Shown: positions 31,598 to 41,531 of the stretch, piece after piece
Numbering within the stretch: position 1 is the stretch's first letter
Layout of the letters: each line of letters begins with the position of its first letter
DNA from: Rhizobium sp. RCAM05350
GTDB taxonomy: Bacteria > Pseudomonadota > Alphaproteobacteria > Rhizobiales > Rhizobiaceae
Length of the DNA: 64,000 nucleotides
Assembly (NCBI GenBank): GCA_024426085.1
Contig: CP087972.1
Coordinates: forward strand, 124,001-188,000
Direction: 5' to 3'
Position numbers and translations under genes: made by a program
The notes under the pieces: model-generated
What the model was told of the DNA's origin: nothing
Seen by the model: the letters and a program-made list of their open reading frames with translations, nothing else
Databases searched by the model: none

Positions 31598-31960
31598 TCA
31601 TCGGGATAGGCGGATGTCACTGGTATCGCCCTTCCTAGCCCCAGAAAGACTGGAAGGACGTCCAGACGGGCCGACGGTTCCGCTATGGTTCATGCCGCTT
31701 GCCCTGATGTCGGCCGAGACCGCCCTGCGCACGACACGCAGTCCCCGACACTGTCCTGACATGGAGAGCGCCGCGCCACTGGGTTTACTTGCGAACCTGC
31801 ATGTCCCGTTCACCGGGGAGGAGCCGATCTTCGAGATCACCATGCCCTTGCCGGATCAAGTCCCACCAATCGATTTGAGGAAGCCGCTTTCATCTGTAAA
31901 GGCTGCCTGGGAAGGCGCAACGGCGAAGAGGCCGACGGCAGCCAAGAGAGCGATTTTCAT
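31598..31960 (-). pseudogene. Small secreted protein gene with in-frame stop
   Basis: On the minus strand an ATG at 31960 opens a signal peptide (MKIALLAAVGLFAVAPSQAA). It continues FTDESGFLKSIGGT, then TGA, then in the same frame SGKGMVISKIGSSPVNGTCRF and LSMSGQCRGLRVVRRAVSADIR. The expected residue at the TGA is Trp (the GTWSGKG pattern of small rhizobial secreted proteins), so TGG became TGA. The C-terminal part also degrades before the stop at 31598. This is a substitution, unlike the indels elsewhere, so it may be a true pseudogene. Function unknown. Confidence 0.6.
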
Positions 31961-32307
31961 GTGTGGTCCTTTGGCCGTTAGGAAGCCCTAGCAACAGTCG
32001 CCTTTCGTGGAAAAGGGTCCCTTTTCACTATGACGCTCGGTGGGCGGGGCCAATGGATTGGAGTTGATGGGACTGCAGCTCGACTCCCTTCAAGGCGTGC
32101 AAACGTAAACCCATGGTCAACAACAATTGTCGCCAGCCATTTTCATGGTCGCTGGTTCAAAACCATATCGCAAGAAGACCATCGGCCTTGTTGGGCGCAG
32201 CATCAGAAGACCGTGTAGATCCTGGCAACGGCAGAACGAAAAGTGGTTGGACAGCCATCCCGCAATTAAATCGCCGAAGCACACACATCCTGCTTAACCG
32301 GCGGGGA
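31961..32307. other. Intergenic stretch without supported features
   Basis: Nearly 350 bases between the pseudogene start and the hipA stop. I see no frame with coding character, no hairpin with a T-run and no repeat. The promoter of the leftward pseudogene should lie in its first 100 bases. Confidence 0.4.
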
Positions 32308-33588
32308 TCAACATTCCACCGCTAAAGGCATTCGATTCATTCTGTCTATTAGGGTCCCAGCGTCCTTTGTCGAAAGCAATGTCCTCAGCGCATCAGGCCA
32401 GCAGTCGAGGGCCGTCCTCACCGACTTCCGAATCTCCTTTTCGATCCAGTCCGGCTCCAAGTCCAGGAAACTGGCAATTCGGCGAAAAGCGGCGCAGGGT
32501 AACCTTGGAGAATTCATAGGTTCCAGCCATTTTCAATGCGAGCCTGTCATCAGGAGCGAAAAGGACCGTAGGAACGATATCGTAAGCCGGCGATAAGCGC
32601 ACGACACCCGGCGCCGGGAAAATAAAGGACCAATTTTTCAGGTGGTTGTCGCCATTTCCAATCAGGACATCGGCAACCATCCTACGGAAACCTTCAAGGG
32701 CGTCAGCGCGCCAGTCTGTACTAAAGCGCTTTATCATATTCAGCATCGTTTCGTAGGTCGCCATGGTGTATTTCCGCTCGCCGACCGCGCCAACGATTTG
32801 AGCGCCATCTTCCATATGGACCCGGTGTTCGGCTCCAAGCCGGTCGAAACGCTCGACGACAAGGACGTTCGCCCCTTCGCTGACAAGTCTCTCATCTATC
32901 CCGTAAATGTTCTTCGTCGACGTCAGGCGGCATATGGCCGTGTCGATACCAAGCATTTTGCTCACGGTCATTGCGGCATATTCCGCCTCTGGAAGGCCAG
33001 GATATTTCTTTGTCGGCACTTTCAAAATGCACCGGCTTTCCCCGGCGCGTGCTGGGGCGGTGAGACGTTCGCCGTCTGTCGTTGCTGCAAACTTGAGCTG
33101 GACACCCGCCAGGGAAAATTTCACGATCCCTTCAGGTAAGGGGGCGGACACGCCGTGAATATTTTGAACGTCGATCGGACCGACAGACGCGGGCAGGGCT
33201 GTTTCAGGGAGTGACAATAATTGCTCCCGGCAGATCGGCACCGAGACGGATCAAAAGATCGAACTGGTCGTGATCACCGGGTCCCATCTCGCTCATGACG
33301 AGATCCCGGAGCGCTCCCTCGGGCAACAGACCCGAGAACCATGGCGGCAAATAGCCATTGATACCGATTTTATCCCCGCGGCCAGCCAGACGCCTGCGGG
33401 TAGCCTCCTCATCGCCGGGGACATACCAGCTTAGACTTAGAATTGGTCGTTGGTCATCGCGAAAATAGGCCTCGTCGACGACGAAGGTGGAGGCCCCCGT
33501 GCTGTCGCGCAAAGGTGCCGACGCGAACTGTGCTTTGGTCGGGCTGGACCAACCTAACGGCTAAAACCGCGCTCTCCTTCGCCATCAT
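32308..33588 (-). CDS. hipA: HipA-type serine/threonine kinase toxin (frameshifted)
   Basis: Toxin kinase of the HipBA pair, about 427 residues. The ATG at 33588 overlaps the hipB stop as ATGA. The N-terminal subdomain has GLLPEGALRDLV. The kinase core shows VKFSLAGVQLKFA (glycine-loop region with the autophosphorylated Ser area) and CILKVPTKKYPGLPEAEYAAM. LIGNGDNHLKNWSFI is the catalytic loop with Asp, and LSPAYDIVPT is the metal-binding Asp. Indels near 33490, 33205 and 32490 break the frame. E. coli HipA phosphorylates glutamyl-tRNA synthetase; the target here is not known. Confidence 0.88.
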
Positions 33589-33930
33589 GCGTCCTCGTCA
33601 TCGGAGAGATCAACGAAGAGGTCCTGGAACGTTTCGTTGCGCTCGTCACTGCGTTTTGACGAGGAGCGCACAGTCGCCAAGGATGCCGCGATATCGGCAT
33701 ATCGTTCTTTCGGCACCAGAAGCGGCATGATACCCAATGCGTCGCAGCATTCGAGAAGCAGCGTCAATCGGTCTTTGCCCTTGCGGCCGTGTATAAGATC
33801 GCGCTCCAATTCAGAAATCCGGGCGCGATCTCGGCCCAGGCGCTGTGCAAGATCTGGCTGCGTCATCGACCTGGCCTTGCGAGAGGCCCGCAATTGCAGA
33901 GCCAAGTCCTTTCGCTATTTCGAGCGTCAT
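33585..33930 (-). CDS. hipB: HipB-type antitoxin, Xre-family regulator
   Basis: DNA-binding antitoxin of about 114 residues. An ATG at 33930 preceded by GGAGGA gives MTLEIAKG, and an indel near 33905 joins it to LALQLRASRKARSMTQPDLAQRL; a TTG at 33905 is the alternative start without an indel. The helix-turn-helix is TQPDLAQRLGRDRARISELERDL. The acidic tail (FVDLSDDEDA) is typical of HipB C-termini that contact HipA. Two near-identical palindromes 57-103 bases upstream are likely its operators. Confidence 0.85.
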
Positions 33931-33986
33931 TGCGCTATTTTCCTCCATAAAGCCGGAATTAAGCTATATCAAACTACTGAAAGTGC

Positions 33987-34033
33987 AAAGCGTATTTCCG
34001 CTCTCTATGATAATTAAAGCGCTAAACCGCTTT
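33987..34033. promoter_or_regulatory. Tandem palindromes upstream of hipB
   Basis: Two sites follow AAAGCG-N6-CGCTTT: 33987-34004 (AAAGCG tatttc CGCTCT) and 34016-34033 (AAAGCG ctaaac CGCTTT). They are 29 bases apart centre to centre, close to three helical turns. Placement before hipB and resemblance to HipB-style paired operators suggest autorepression. The second, with TTTTTATT after it, could alternatively form a weak terminator. Confidence 0.6.
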
Positions 34034-34477
34034 TTATTCAGCGCACTGGCAAATAAAACATGGTCTCAGCGGTGTTGCAAAGAAGGCGAGCGCAATGGAA
34101 AGGTCGTCAGACGGTCTGAGATGGGCGAAGTGGGCGAGACAGCAAGCGGTCACAAAGGACGAGACATAAACCTTGAAGTGGTCCGTCCTGGCCCGGTGCA
34201 GCCGCAAAACCGGTAAGCGCGTTGCAGGCAAGAGATGCCGGCGCGAAATTGCGCGGGTTACAAAAGATCCAGCGGTTTGCGATTTGTCTTCGACACTGCG
34301 GTCGTCGGCGCTGATTGGCCAGCCCGCCTCACGATCCGCCTGAGAGTGTGATTCTTAACGTTCGCTTCGGTTTGGGGAATTTCCATTCCCCTTTTCGTGA
34401 AAATATTAGCAATTCGTTGTTATCAAAAATCCATAAAATATATAGATTTTCACTATTCAAAGCTGGATGTTGTGAAA
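34034..34477 (+). promoter_or_regulatory. Upstream region of the sulfur cluster with a palindrome
   Basis: About 440 bases without a supported gene. A perfect 7-bp inverted repeat GGGGAAT (34374-34380) and ATTCCCC (34385-34391) flanks TTCC and is followed by TTTT. AT-rich DNA fills 34400-34460 ahead of msuE. The palindrome could be an operator or a short terminator; nothing decides between them. Confidence 0.4.
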
Positions 34478-35065
34478 ATGAAAATCGTCGGCCTCTCGGG
34501 AAATGTCAAACGTCCATCCAGAACCGCGGCGCTGGTGGAAGCAATCGTCTCGGGCGTCCGAGACCGTTTGGGAGGAGAAGGCCCTGTCATCGAACTCGTT
34601 GACGCGGCGCCGGTTCTCTTCAGGGCGCTTCGATCCGACCAGCTCGATGCCGAGGGACGGGCGATCATCAATGCCGTCGAAGCGGCCGATGTGCTCGTCG
34701 TCGGATCCCCGGTCTATCGGGCATCCTATACAGGTGCTCTCAAGCATCTCTTCGATCTCGTCGATTATCGGGCGTTGACCGGCAAGCGGATCATTCTGGC
34801 AGCCACCGGCGGCACGCCGCTGCACGGCTTGATGACTGAACATCAGCTACGGCCGTTGTTCGGCTTCTTCAATGCCCTTTCGCTCCCGACCGCCATTTAC
34901 GCCACCGAAGTCGATTTCACCGAATACGGCATCACCAACCCTGCCGTTCACGAGCGCATCGAGCGCGCCGTTTCAGAACTCGCGCAGGTCCTGCCGGTCC
35001 CCAATCAAACCGCCGCCGCCCGCGCCCATGGAAACCGTCCAGCGCTCGTCGCCGCGTTCGCCTAG
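34478..35065 (+). CDS. msuE: NAD(P)H-dependent FMN reductase, MsuE/SsuE type
   Basis: Supplies reduced FMN to the neighbouring sulfur monooxygenases; 195 residues, intact. The ATG at 34478 begins MKIVGLSGNVKRPSRTAALVEAI, the flavodoxin-like FMN-phosphate loop. DVLVVGSPVYRASYTGALKHLFDLVDY is the second flavin-binding loop of the family, and ILAATGGTPLHGLMTEHQLRPLF is characteristic of MsuE. SfnG starts 22 bases downstream. Whether it serves methanesulfonate or dimethyl sulfone oxidation follows from its neighbours; sfnG and sfnB favour sulfones. Confidence 0.85.
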   Translation: MKIVGLSGNVKRPSRTAALVEAIVSGVRDRLGGEGPVIELVDAAPVLFRALRSDQLDAEGRAIINAVEAADVLVVGSPVYRASYTGALKHLFDLVDYRALTGKRIILAATGGTPLHGLMTEHQLRPLFGFFNALSLPTAIYATEVDFTEYGITNPAVHERIERAVSELAQVLPVPNQTAAARAHGNRPALVAAFA

Positions 35066-35087
35066 CCATTTCAAGAGGGAGAGTACC

Positions 35088-36190
35088 ATGTCCTATGCCA
35101 GCAGAGAGCCGGTCAAATTTGCCTACTGGGTGCCCAATGTTTCAGGGCGGCCTCGTCATTTCGAACATCGAGCAGCGCACTAGCTGGACGATCGAGTACA
35201 ACAGGAAGCTGGCGCAGATCGCCGAGGCCAGCGGTTTCGACTATGCGCTCAGCCAGATTCGCTTCACTGCCGGCTATGGCGCCGAGTTCCAGCATGAATC
35301 GGTCTCCTTCAGTCATGCGCTGCTGGAATCGACCACCACGCTGAAGGTCATCGCCGCCATTCTCCCGGGACCGTGGAATCCGACGCTGGCCGCCAAGCAA
35401 ATCGCCACGATCAACCATCTCACCAATGGCCGCGTCGCTGTCAACGTCGTCAGTGGCTGGTTCCGTGGCGAGTTCCACGCGATCGGCGAGCACTGGCTTG
35501 ACCATGATGAGCGCTACCGCCGCTCGGAGGAGTTCATCCGCGCCTTGCGTGGTATCTGGACCGAAGACAATTTCACGTTCCACGGCGATTTCTATCGCTT
35601 CAACAATTATTCGCTGAAGCCGAAGCCGATCGATCCGCAGCCGGAAATCTTCCAGGGCGGCTCCTCGCGCCGCGCGCGACATGGCATCGCGCGTTTCCGA
35701 CTGGTACTTCACCAACGGCAATACCCCGGAGGAGATCGGCAAGCAGGTCGCCGACATCCAGGGCAAGGCGAAATCCAACGGCCATTCTGTGCGTGTCGGC
35801 GTCAATGCCTTTGCTATCGTTCATGAGACGGAGAAAGAGGCAAGGGCCGTTCTGGCCGAGATCATCGAGAAGGCCAATCCAGACGCGGTCAATGCCTTCG
35901 GCCACGAGGTCAAGAACGCCGGAAAGTCATCGCCGGAAGGCGAGGGCAACTGGGCAAAATCGTCCTTCGAGGATCTGGTCCAGTACAATGACGGTTTTCG
36001 CTCCAACCTGATCGGTACGCCGGAGCAGGTGGCCGAACGGATCGTCAACCTCAAGCGCGCCGGCGCCGACCTCATCCTGCTCGGTTTCCTGCATTTCCAG
36101 GAAGAGGTCGAGTATTTCGGCAAGCACGTGATCCCGTTGGTGCGGGCCATCGAAGAGGCCGAAGCTTCGACCGCAATCGCTGCCGAGTAA
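35088..36190 (+). CDS. sfnG: FMNH2-dependent dimethyl sulfone monooxygenase SfnG (frameshifted)
   Basis: Two-component flavin monooxygenase converting dimethyl sulfone to methanesulfinate. The ATG at 35088 follows AGAGGGAGAGTACC and reads MSYASREPVKFAYWVPNVSG. After an indel near 35145 comes GLVISNIEQRTSWTIEYN, followed by the luciferase-like barrel: AAILPGPWNPTLAAKQIATINHLTNGRVAVNVVSGW and EFHAIGEHWLDHDERYRRSEEFI. A second indel near 35680 leads to the C-terminal half ending AEASTAIAAE. About 367 residues, as expected. It pairs with MsuE for FMNH2. Confidence 0.9.
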
Positions 36191-36441
36191 GTCAGCATGA
36201 AGAAACAGGCGGCCGGTTTTCGGCCGCCACCGGGAAGACAGAGCCGCAGATGGCGACATCTGCAGGGCCGGATATTGCGCGCCAAGCTACCGATTGGGCG
36301 CAATGGAAAATGGGGGCATGCGCACGATGACATTGGCTTTTGGATCGCTGGGTTCCGCGCCTTTTCCGCCGGAGATACAGGAGCACCTGGCTGGACTTGA
36401 CGGCCAGTTGCGCCAGGACGGTGAGCGACAAGCGACCATAA

Positions 36442-37230
36442 GTGACACAATTCTCGATTTTGTCAGGGGTGACCTTGTCGTTCGGCGGTGTCGTCGCCCT
36501 GACGGATATCGACCTGTCGGCGCGTCGGGGAGAAATCCTCGCCATTATCGGGCCGAACGGCGCTGGCAAGAGCTCGATCATCAATGTGATCAGCGGCGTA
36601 TACCGACCCGACCGCGGCCATGTGCGGCTCGCGGGGCGGCCCTATGCCCAGGTCCCGACACAGAAACTTGCCCGTCTGGGTGTTGCGCGCACGTTTCAGA
36701 ACCTGGCCTTGTTCAAGGGCTTGAGCGTTCTCGACAATGTCGTGGTCGGCCGGGCGCACAAGACGCGGTCGAGCTTCTTCGAACAGATCGTCGGTCTCGG
36801 TCGAGCCAGTGCGGAAGAGACGGAAGCGCGACCACGCCTTGGACGTGCTCGATTTCCTCCATCTCTCGCATGTCGGCGACCGCTTGGCCGGCACATTGTC
36901 ATACGGTCTACAGAAACGCGTGGAGCTGGCGCGCGCTGGTGGCCGAGCCCGAAATCCTGCTGCTCGATGAGCCGATGGCCGGCATGACGGCGACGGAAAA
37001 GAACGAGATGGCCGATTTCGTGCGCGCCGCGCGCGACAGGTTCAGGTACCACCGTCGTGCTGATCGAACACGATATCGGGGTCGTCATGGACCTCTCCGA
37101 CCGCGTCGCCGTGCTCGACTACGGTCGCAAGATCGCCGATGGAACGCCCCACGAGGTCCAGCGCGACCAGCGCGTCATCGATGCCTATCTCGGTGTCGCC
37201 CCTGAGAACGAAAACGGGGAGGGCATCTGA
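36442..37230 (+). CDS. LIV-type ABC transporter ATP-binding protein, LivG type (frameshifted)
   Basis: First ATPase of a branched-chain-amino-acid-type importer. GTG at 36442 gives VTQFSILSGVTLSFGGVVALTDIDLS; the ribosome site is weak. Walker A is IIGPNGAGKSS and the Q-loop lies in GVARTFQNLALFKGL. After indels near 36830, 36930 and 37045 come LSYGLQKRVELA (signature, usually LSYGQQRR), EILLLDEPMAGM, VVLIEHDIGVVMDLSDRV and the C-terminal HEVQRDQRVIDAYLGV that marks LivG. The stop overlaps the permease start as TGATG. A 250-base gap after sfnG holds no supported gene. Confidence 0.88.
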
Positions 37231-38127
37231 TGGCTGATTTCGACTGGCTGTTCTTCACCGAGGTTCTCGTCGGCGGCCTTCTCTCCGGCGTCATGTATTC
37301 GCTGGTCGCAATCGGCTTCGTGCTGATCTACAAGACATCCGGCGTTCTCAATTTTGCGCAAGGGGCGATGCTCCTGTTCGCGGCGCTGACCTTCGTCAGC
37401 CTGACGGAACGCGGCATTTCCTTCCCGCTCGCATTCGCTATCACCTTCAACGATCATGGTCGTTATCGGAATCGCCGTCGAGCGTACAGTGTTGAGGCCG
37501 CTGACCAACAAACCGCCGATCACCCTGTTCATGGCGACGCTCGGCCTCTCTTATATCATCGAGGGGGCGGCCCAACTGATCTGGGGCACGCAGGTACACG
37601 GCCTTGATCTCGGTATCGAGGATGTGCCGTTCGATGTCGGTGGTGTCTACATCAGTCAATTCGACATCTTCGCAGCCATCGTTGCCGCCTCCATGGTGCT
37701 GCTGCTCTCCGTCTTCTTCCGCTACACCCGCATCGGGCTTGGTTTTCGCGCTGTCGCCGACGACCAGTTCGCGGCTCTCGCCGTCGGGTTGAGGCTGCCG
37801 CGGATCTGGGCGACGGTCTGGGCGGCTGCAGGCCTGGTGGCGCTAGTCGCCGGCCTGTTGTGGGGAGCCCGCGTCGGGGTGCAATTCTCTCTGTCGCTGA
37901 TCGTTCTGAAGGCCTTGCCGGTTCTCGTCCTCGGCGGCTTCGACTCGATCCTCGGCGCGATCGTCGGCGGATTGCTGATCGGCGCGTCTGAGAAGCTGGC
38001 CGAAGTCTATATCGGGGAATATTTTGGCGGCGGTATCGAGGGCTGGTTTGCCTATGTCGTCGCGCTCGCCTTCCTCCTCGTTCGCCCTTCCGGCCTGTTC
38101 GGCCAGAAGCTTGTGGAAAGGGTCTGA
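37230..38127 (+). CDS. LIV-type ABC transporter permease, LivH type (frameshifted)
   Basis: Inner-membrane permease of about 298 residues, coupled to the ATPase by TGATG. It starts MADFDWLFFTEVLVGGLLSGVMYSLVAIG and contains GFVLIYKTSGVLNFAQGAML, the LivH N-terminal signature. An indel near 37450 precedes VERTVLRPLTNKPPITLFMATLGLSY. The C-terminal coupling region is LVLGGFDSILGAIVGGLLIGASE. It ends in RPSGLFGQKLVERV, the classical tail. Four bases later the LivM-type gene begins. Confidence 0.92.
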
Positions 38128-38130
38128 CCG

Positions 38131-39170
38131 ATGTCCACGATCACCCATGATCTTCCGTCCTACAGTTTCCCCGCCCGCTGGGCGACGCCATTGGTCTGGT
38201 TCGCCATTGCCTATGTCGTTTTGCCGCTTTTCGGGTCCGCCTATCTGTTTGAGGCTATCCTGCTGCCGTTCCTGGCGCTCAGCCTCGCCGGCCTCGGTCT
38301 CAATATCCTGACGGGTTATGCCGGGCAGGTCTCGCTGGGAAGTGCTGCCTTCATGGCTGTCGGCGCTTTCGCCGCGTTCAATTTCAATCTTTGCGTCGAC
38401 GGTCTACCGTTGATCGTCAGCATGGTTCTTGCCGGTTTCGCAGCCGCCGGTATCGGCCTCGTGTTCGGCCTTCCGAGCCTGCGCCTCAAGGGCTTTTACC
38501 TTGCGGTATCGACCCTCGCCGCGCAGTTTTCGTGCAGTGGGCGCTGACCAAATTCAGCTGGTTCTCCAACGATTCCGCATCCGGCGTGATCGATGCGCCG
38601 CGGCTTTCGGTCGCCGTCCTTGTTTTCGATGGTCCGGTCGGACGATACTATTTCGCGCTGACGGTGGTCGCCGTCCTCACGTTGCTGGCTTATCGGTTGG
38701 TGAATTCGCAGACCGGCCGCAATTTCATCGCCGTGCGCGACAACGAGACAGCGGCACGGATCATTGGCGTGCCGGTATTGAAGACCAAGCTTCTGGCCTT
38801 CGCAGTCTCCTCCTTCATCATCGGCATTGCCGGGGTCCTGTGGGCCTTCGCCTATCTGCGCACGGTCGAGCCTGCCGGCTTCAATCTCGACCGGTCGTTC
38901 CAGATTCTGTTCATCGTCATCATCGGCGGGCTTGCCTCGATCCGCGGTGCCTTTTTCGGAGCCGCGCTGATCGTTGCGTTTCCGCTGGTCCTATCGCGGC
39001 TTGGCTCGTTCCTGCTCGGTGATATCTTCAATTCGGGCGTGCTCGATATGAGCCAGCGCATCGTGCTCGGCGCGCTCATCATCCTCTTTCTGATCCTCGA
39101 ACCGGATGGGCTCGTCGCCCTTTGGGATCGGGTCCGAAAACGAGTCGGCGCCGCTATCGTGCGGTCCTGA
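38131..39170 (+). CDS. LIV-type ABC transporter permease, LivM type (frameshifted)
   Basis: Second permease, about 346 residues. The ATG at 38131 opens MSTITHDLPSYSFPARWATP. LALSLAGLGLNILTGYAGQVSLGSAAFMAVGA is the LivM hallmark, then GLPSLRLKGFYLAVSTLAAQF. An indel near 38530 leads into FVQWALTKFSWFSNDSASG and the coupling region VRDNETAARIIGVPVLKTKLLAF. FIVIIGGLASIRGAFFGA and LILEPDGLVALWDRVR close the protein. It forms the pore with the LivH-type subunit. Confidence 0.92.
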
Positions 39171-39269
39171 TCGAAACGGAGCCATCAAGGCTCTGAAATG
39201 CCAACAGTCTTCATCAGATCAACCCGGACCGGCGCCTTGCCCCGGTCGATACCCGGAGTATGTCCAAAC

Positions 39270-40604
39270 ATGACGATCCTTGCCAAATTCAAGATTGCGG
39301 CTCTTGCCGCCGGCCTCGCCTTCACGGTGGCCCTGCCGATGGCCCATGCGGATGAACAATATTTCCCGCTCCAGAGCTATCGCGTCGGCCCCTATGCTGC
39401 CGGCGGCACCGGCTTCTTCGGTGGCTTCATCGATTATCTGAACCTGATCAACACGCGCGACGGCGGCGTGGGCGGCGTCAAGCTGACATGGTCGGAAGCT
39501 GAAACCCAGTATGAGGTCGAGCGTGGAGTCGAAGCGTACGAACGCCTCAAGAGCAACCCGAACGTCGCCGCTTGGAACCCGCTTTCTGTCGGCATTGCCT
39601 ATGCGATGATCGATCGCATTACCGCGGACAAGGTGCCGTTGATCACCATCAACCATGGTCGCACCGATTCAACCGATGGCCGCGTTTTCCCTTATGTCTT
39701 CCCGCTACTGCTCAATCCCTACAGCGAAACTTCCGGCATCGTGAACTATATCGCGTCCAAGGAAGGCGGGCTTGAAAGCCTGAAGGGCAAGAAGATCGCA
39801 GTGCTCTATCACGGGTCGCCCTATGGCAAGGAAACGATCCCGATCTACGAACTGCTGGCGCAGAAATACGGTTTCGAACTGCAGCAGATCGAGGTGCCGC
39901 ATCCCGGCAACGAACAGCAGTCGCAGTGGCTGGCGATCCGCCGCGCCAAGCCGGACTACGTCGTCCTGCGCGGCTGGGGCGTGATGAACCCGGTTGCGCT
40001 CAAGACCGCCGCCAAGACGGGATTCCCGGTCGATCACATCATCGGCAATGTCTGGTCGAACTCGGAAGAGGACGCCATCCCCGCCGGCGAGGCCGCCAAG
40101 GGCTATACGGCGATCACCACCCAGGCGTCGGGAGCCGAATATCCGGTCGTTCAGGAGATCGTCAAAACGATCTACGATGCCGGCGAGGGAAACCTCGAAG
40201 ACAAGAAGCGCATCGGCTCGGTCTACCATAACCTGGGTATCGTCAACGGCATCCTCAATGTCGAGGCGATCCGTATCGCACAGGAGAAGTTCGGCAAGCG
40301 GACGCTGACCGGCGACGAGGTCCGCTGGGGCTTTGAACACCTGCAGCTCGATCCGGCGCGTGTCGAAGCTCTCGGCGCCAAGGGCCTGTTCCACTCGATC
40401 AACGTCACGTGGGATAACCATGAGGGCAACGGCTACGTGACCTTCCAGCAGTGGGACGGTGCCAAGTGGAACGTGGTTTCCGACTGGATCGCACCGGACT
40501 GGGCACTGTTGCGCCCGATCATCGAGAAGTCCTCGGAAGCCTATGCGGCCGAGAAGGGCATCAAGCTGCGCACGGCGGAAGATGCCGAGACGGCGACCAA
40601 TTGA
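39270..40604 (+). CDS. LIV-type ABC transporter substrate-binding protein
   Basis: Periplasmic binding protein of about 444 residues, intact. The ATG at 39270 follows GGAG, and the signal peptide is MTILAKFKIAALAAGLAFTVALPMAHA. The mature protein opens YFPLQSYRVGPYAAGGTGFFGGFIDYLNLIN, the Peripla_BP_6 fold with the usual GG-rich edge of the ligand cleft. KKIAVLYHGSPYGKETIPIYELLAQ and PDYVVLRGWGVMNPVALKTAAK are domain signatures. In a cluster of sulfone oxidation genes the ligand is probably a sulfur-containing organic compound rather than leucine; that is inference. Confidence 0.9.
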   Translation: MTILAKFKIAALAAGLAFTVALPMAHADEQYFPLQSYRVGPYAAGGTGFFGGFIDYLNLINTRDGGVGGVKLTWSEAETQYEVERGVEAYERLKSNPNVAAWNPLSVGIAYAMIDRITADKVPLITINHGRTDSTDGRVFPYVFPLLLNPYSETSGIVNYIASKEGGLESLKGKKIAVLYHGSPYGKETIPIYELLAQKYGFELQQIEVPHPGNEQQSQWLAIRRAKPDYVVLRGWGVMNPVALKTAAKTGFPVDHIIGNVWSNSEEDAIPAGEAAKGYTAITTQASGAEYPVVQEIVKTIYDAGEGNLEDKKRIGSVYHNLGIVNGILNVEAIRIAQEKFGKRTLTGDEVRWGFEHLQLDPARVEALGAKGLFHSINVTWDNHEGNGYVTFQQWDGAKWNVVSDWIAPDWALLRPIIEKSSEAYAAEKGIKLRTAEDAETATN

Positions 40605-40727
40605 TTCTTCAAGCCGCACCTGACAGCAGGCGCGGCTTCTAGGACGGGCGTGGGGTGGCTGCCTTCCTTCTCAACCAGCCTCGCGCCTTTTTCTCACCCG
40701 GCCTTTCGGCGCAACAGGAACTCGATC

Positions 40728-41441
40728 ATGACTCTGGAAACCGCGCTGCTCGCAGTCGAATATCTGAAGGCAACGTACAATCACGCCATCACGGCGCTCG
40801 ATGGCGTCGGCTTCCAACTGGCGCGTGGTGAAATCCTGGCACTCCTCGGCGCCAACGGCGCTGGCAAGACGACGACGCTCAAGGCGCTGTCCAACCTGCT
40901 TCCAGCCGAACGTGGGCAGGTCGTTTCCGGCAGCATCCGGTTTGACGGGCTCGATGTCACACGCACAAGCCCCGCCGCTCTGGTACGCGCCGGTCTCGTG
41001 CAGGTGCTTGAAGGTCGCCATTGCTTTCGCAGCCTGACGGTCGAGGAAAACCTCGTCTCCGGTGGGCTGGGCCGCAGCAGTACACGTGCTGAAATTGCTG
41101 AGGATATTGAGAAGGTCTATGCGCATTTTCCCCGACTCAAGGAAAAGCGCCGTGCGCTTTCCGGCCTGACATCGGGCGGCGAGCAGCAAATGACGGCGAT
41201 CGGCCGGGCGCTGATGTCGCGGCCGCGCCTCCTGGTGCTCGACGAGCCATCCATGGGATTGGCGCCGATCGTCGTCCAGGACATTTTTCGGACGTTGCGC
41301 CATCTCAACCGCGAAGAGGGTTTGTCCATCCTCGTGGCGGAGCAGAACTCCGCCGTCGCTCTGAAATATGCCGATCGCGCAATCATCCTGGAAAACGGCG
41401 TCAGCGTGCTAGCCGGCGATGCGCGAGAACTGCGCGCGTGA
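40728..41441 (+). CDS. LIV-type ABC transporter ATP-binding protein, LivF type
   Basis: Second ATPase, 237 residues and intact. The ATG at 40728 has AGGAA upstream and opens MTLETALLAVEYLKATYNHA. Walker A is LLGANGAGKTT, the Q-loop region is GLVQVLEGRHCFRSLTV (LivF proteins carry EGRxxF), the signature is LTSGGEQQMTAIGRAL and Walker B is LLVLDEPSMGLAPIV. The switch position is in LVAEQNSAVAL, with Gln-Asn after Glu as in LivF. It completes a five-gene transporter. Confidence 0.93.
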   Translation: MTLETALLAVEYLKATYNHAITALDGVGFQLARGEILALLGANGAGKTTTLKALSNLLPAERGQVVSGSIRFDGLDVTRTSPAALVRAGLVQVLEGRHCFRSLTVEENLVSGGLGRSSTRAEIAEDIEKVYAHFPRLKEKRRALSGLTSGGEQQMTAIGRALMSRPRLLVLDEPSMGLAPIVVQDIFRTLRHLNREEGLSILVAEQNSAVALKYADRAIILENGVSVLAGDARELRA

Positions 41442-41531
41442 CGACATCAAGACTTTTACCTCGGCCAGAGAGCCGTGGCTCCCTCCATCCCGGCCGTTAT
41501 CGGCTAACCCAATCCAAGAGGAGACATCACC

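Noticed and set aside
31506..31991. 161-codon open frame on the plus strand
   Set aside because: It overlaps the terminator and runs antisense to a gene remnant with a clear signal peptide; no ribosome site.
34060..34080. GGTGTTGCAAAG resembling an IS terminal repeat
   Set aside because: No partner repeat and no transposase remnant nearby.
36294..36441. Possible short protein start between sfnG and the LivG-type gene
   Set aside because: The frame (MRTMTLAFGSLGSAPFPPE) has no ribosome site and runs into the ATPase gene in another frame. Insufficient support.
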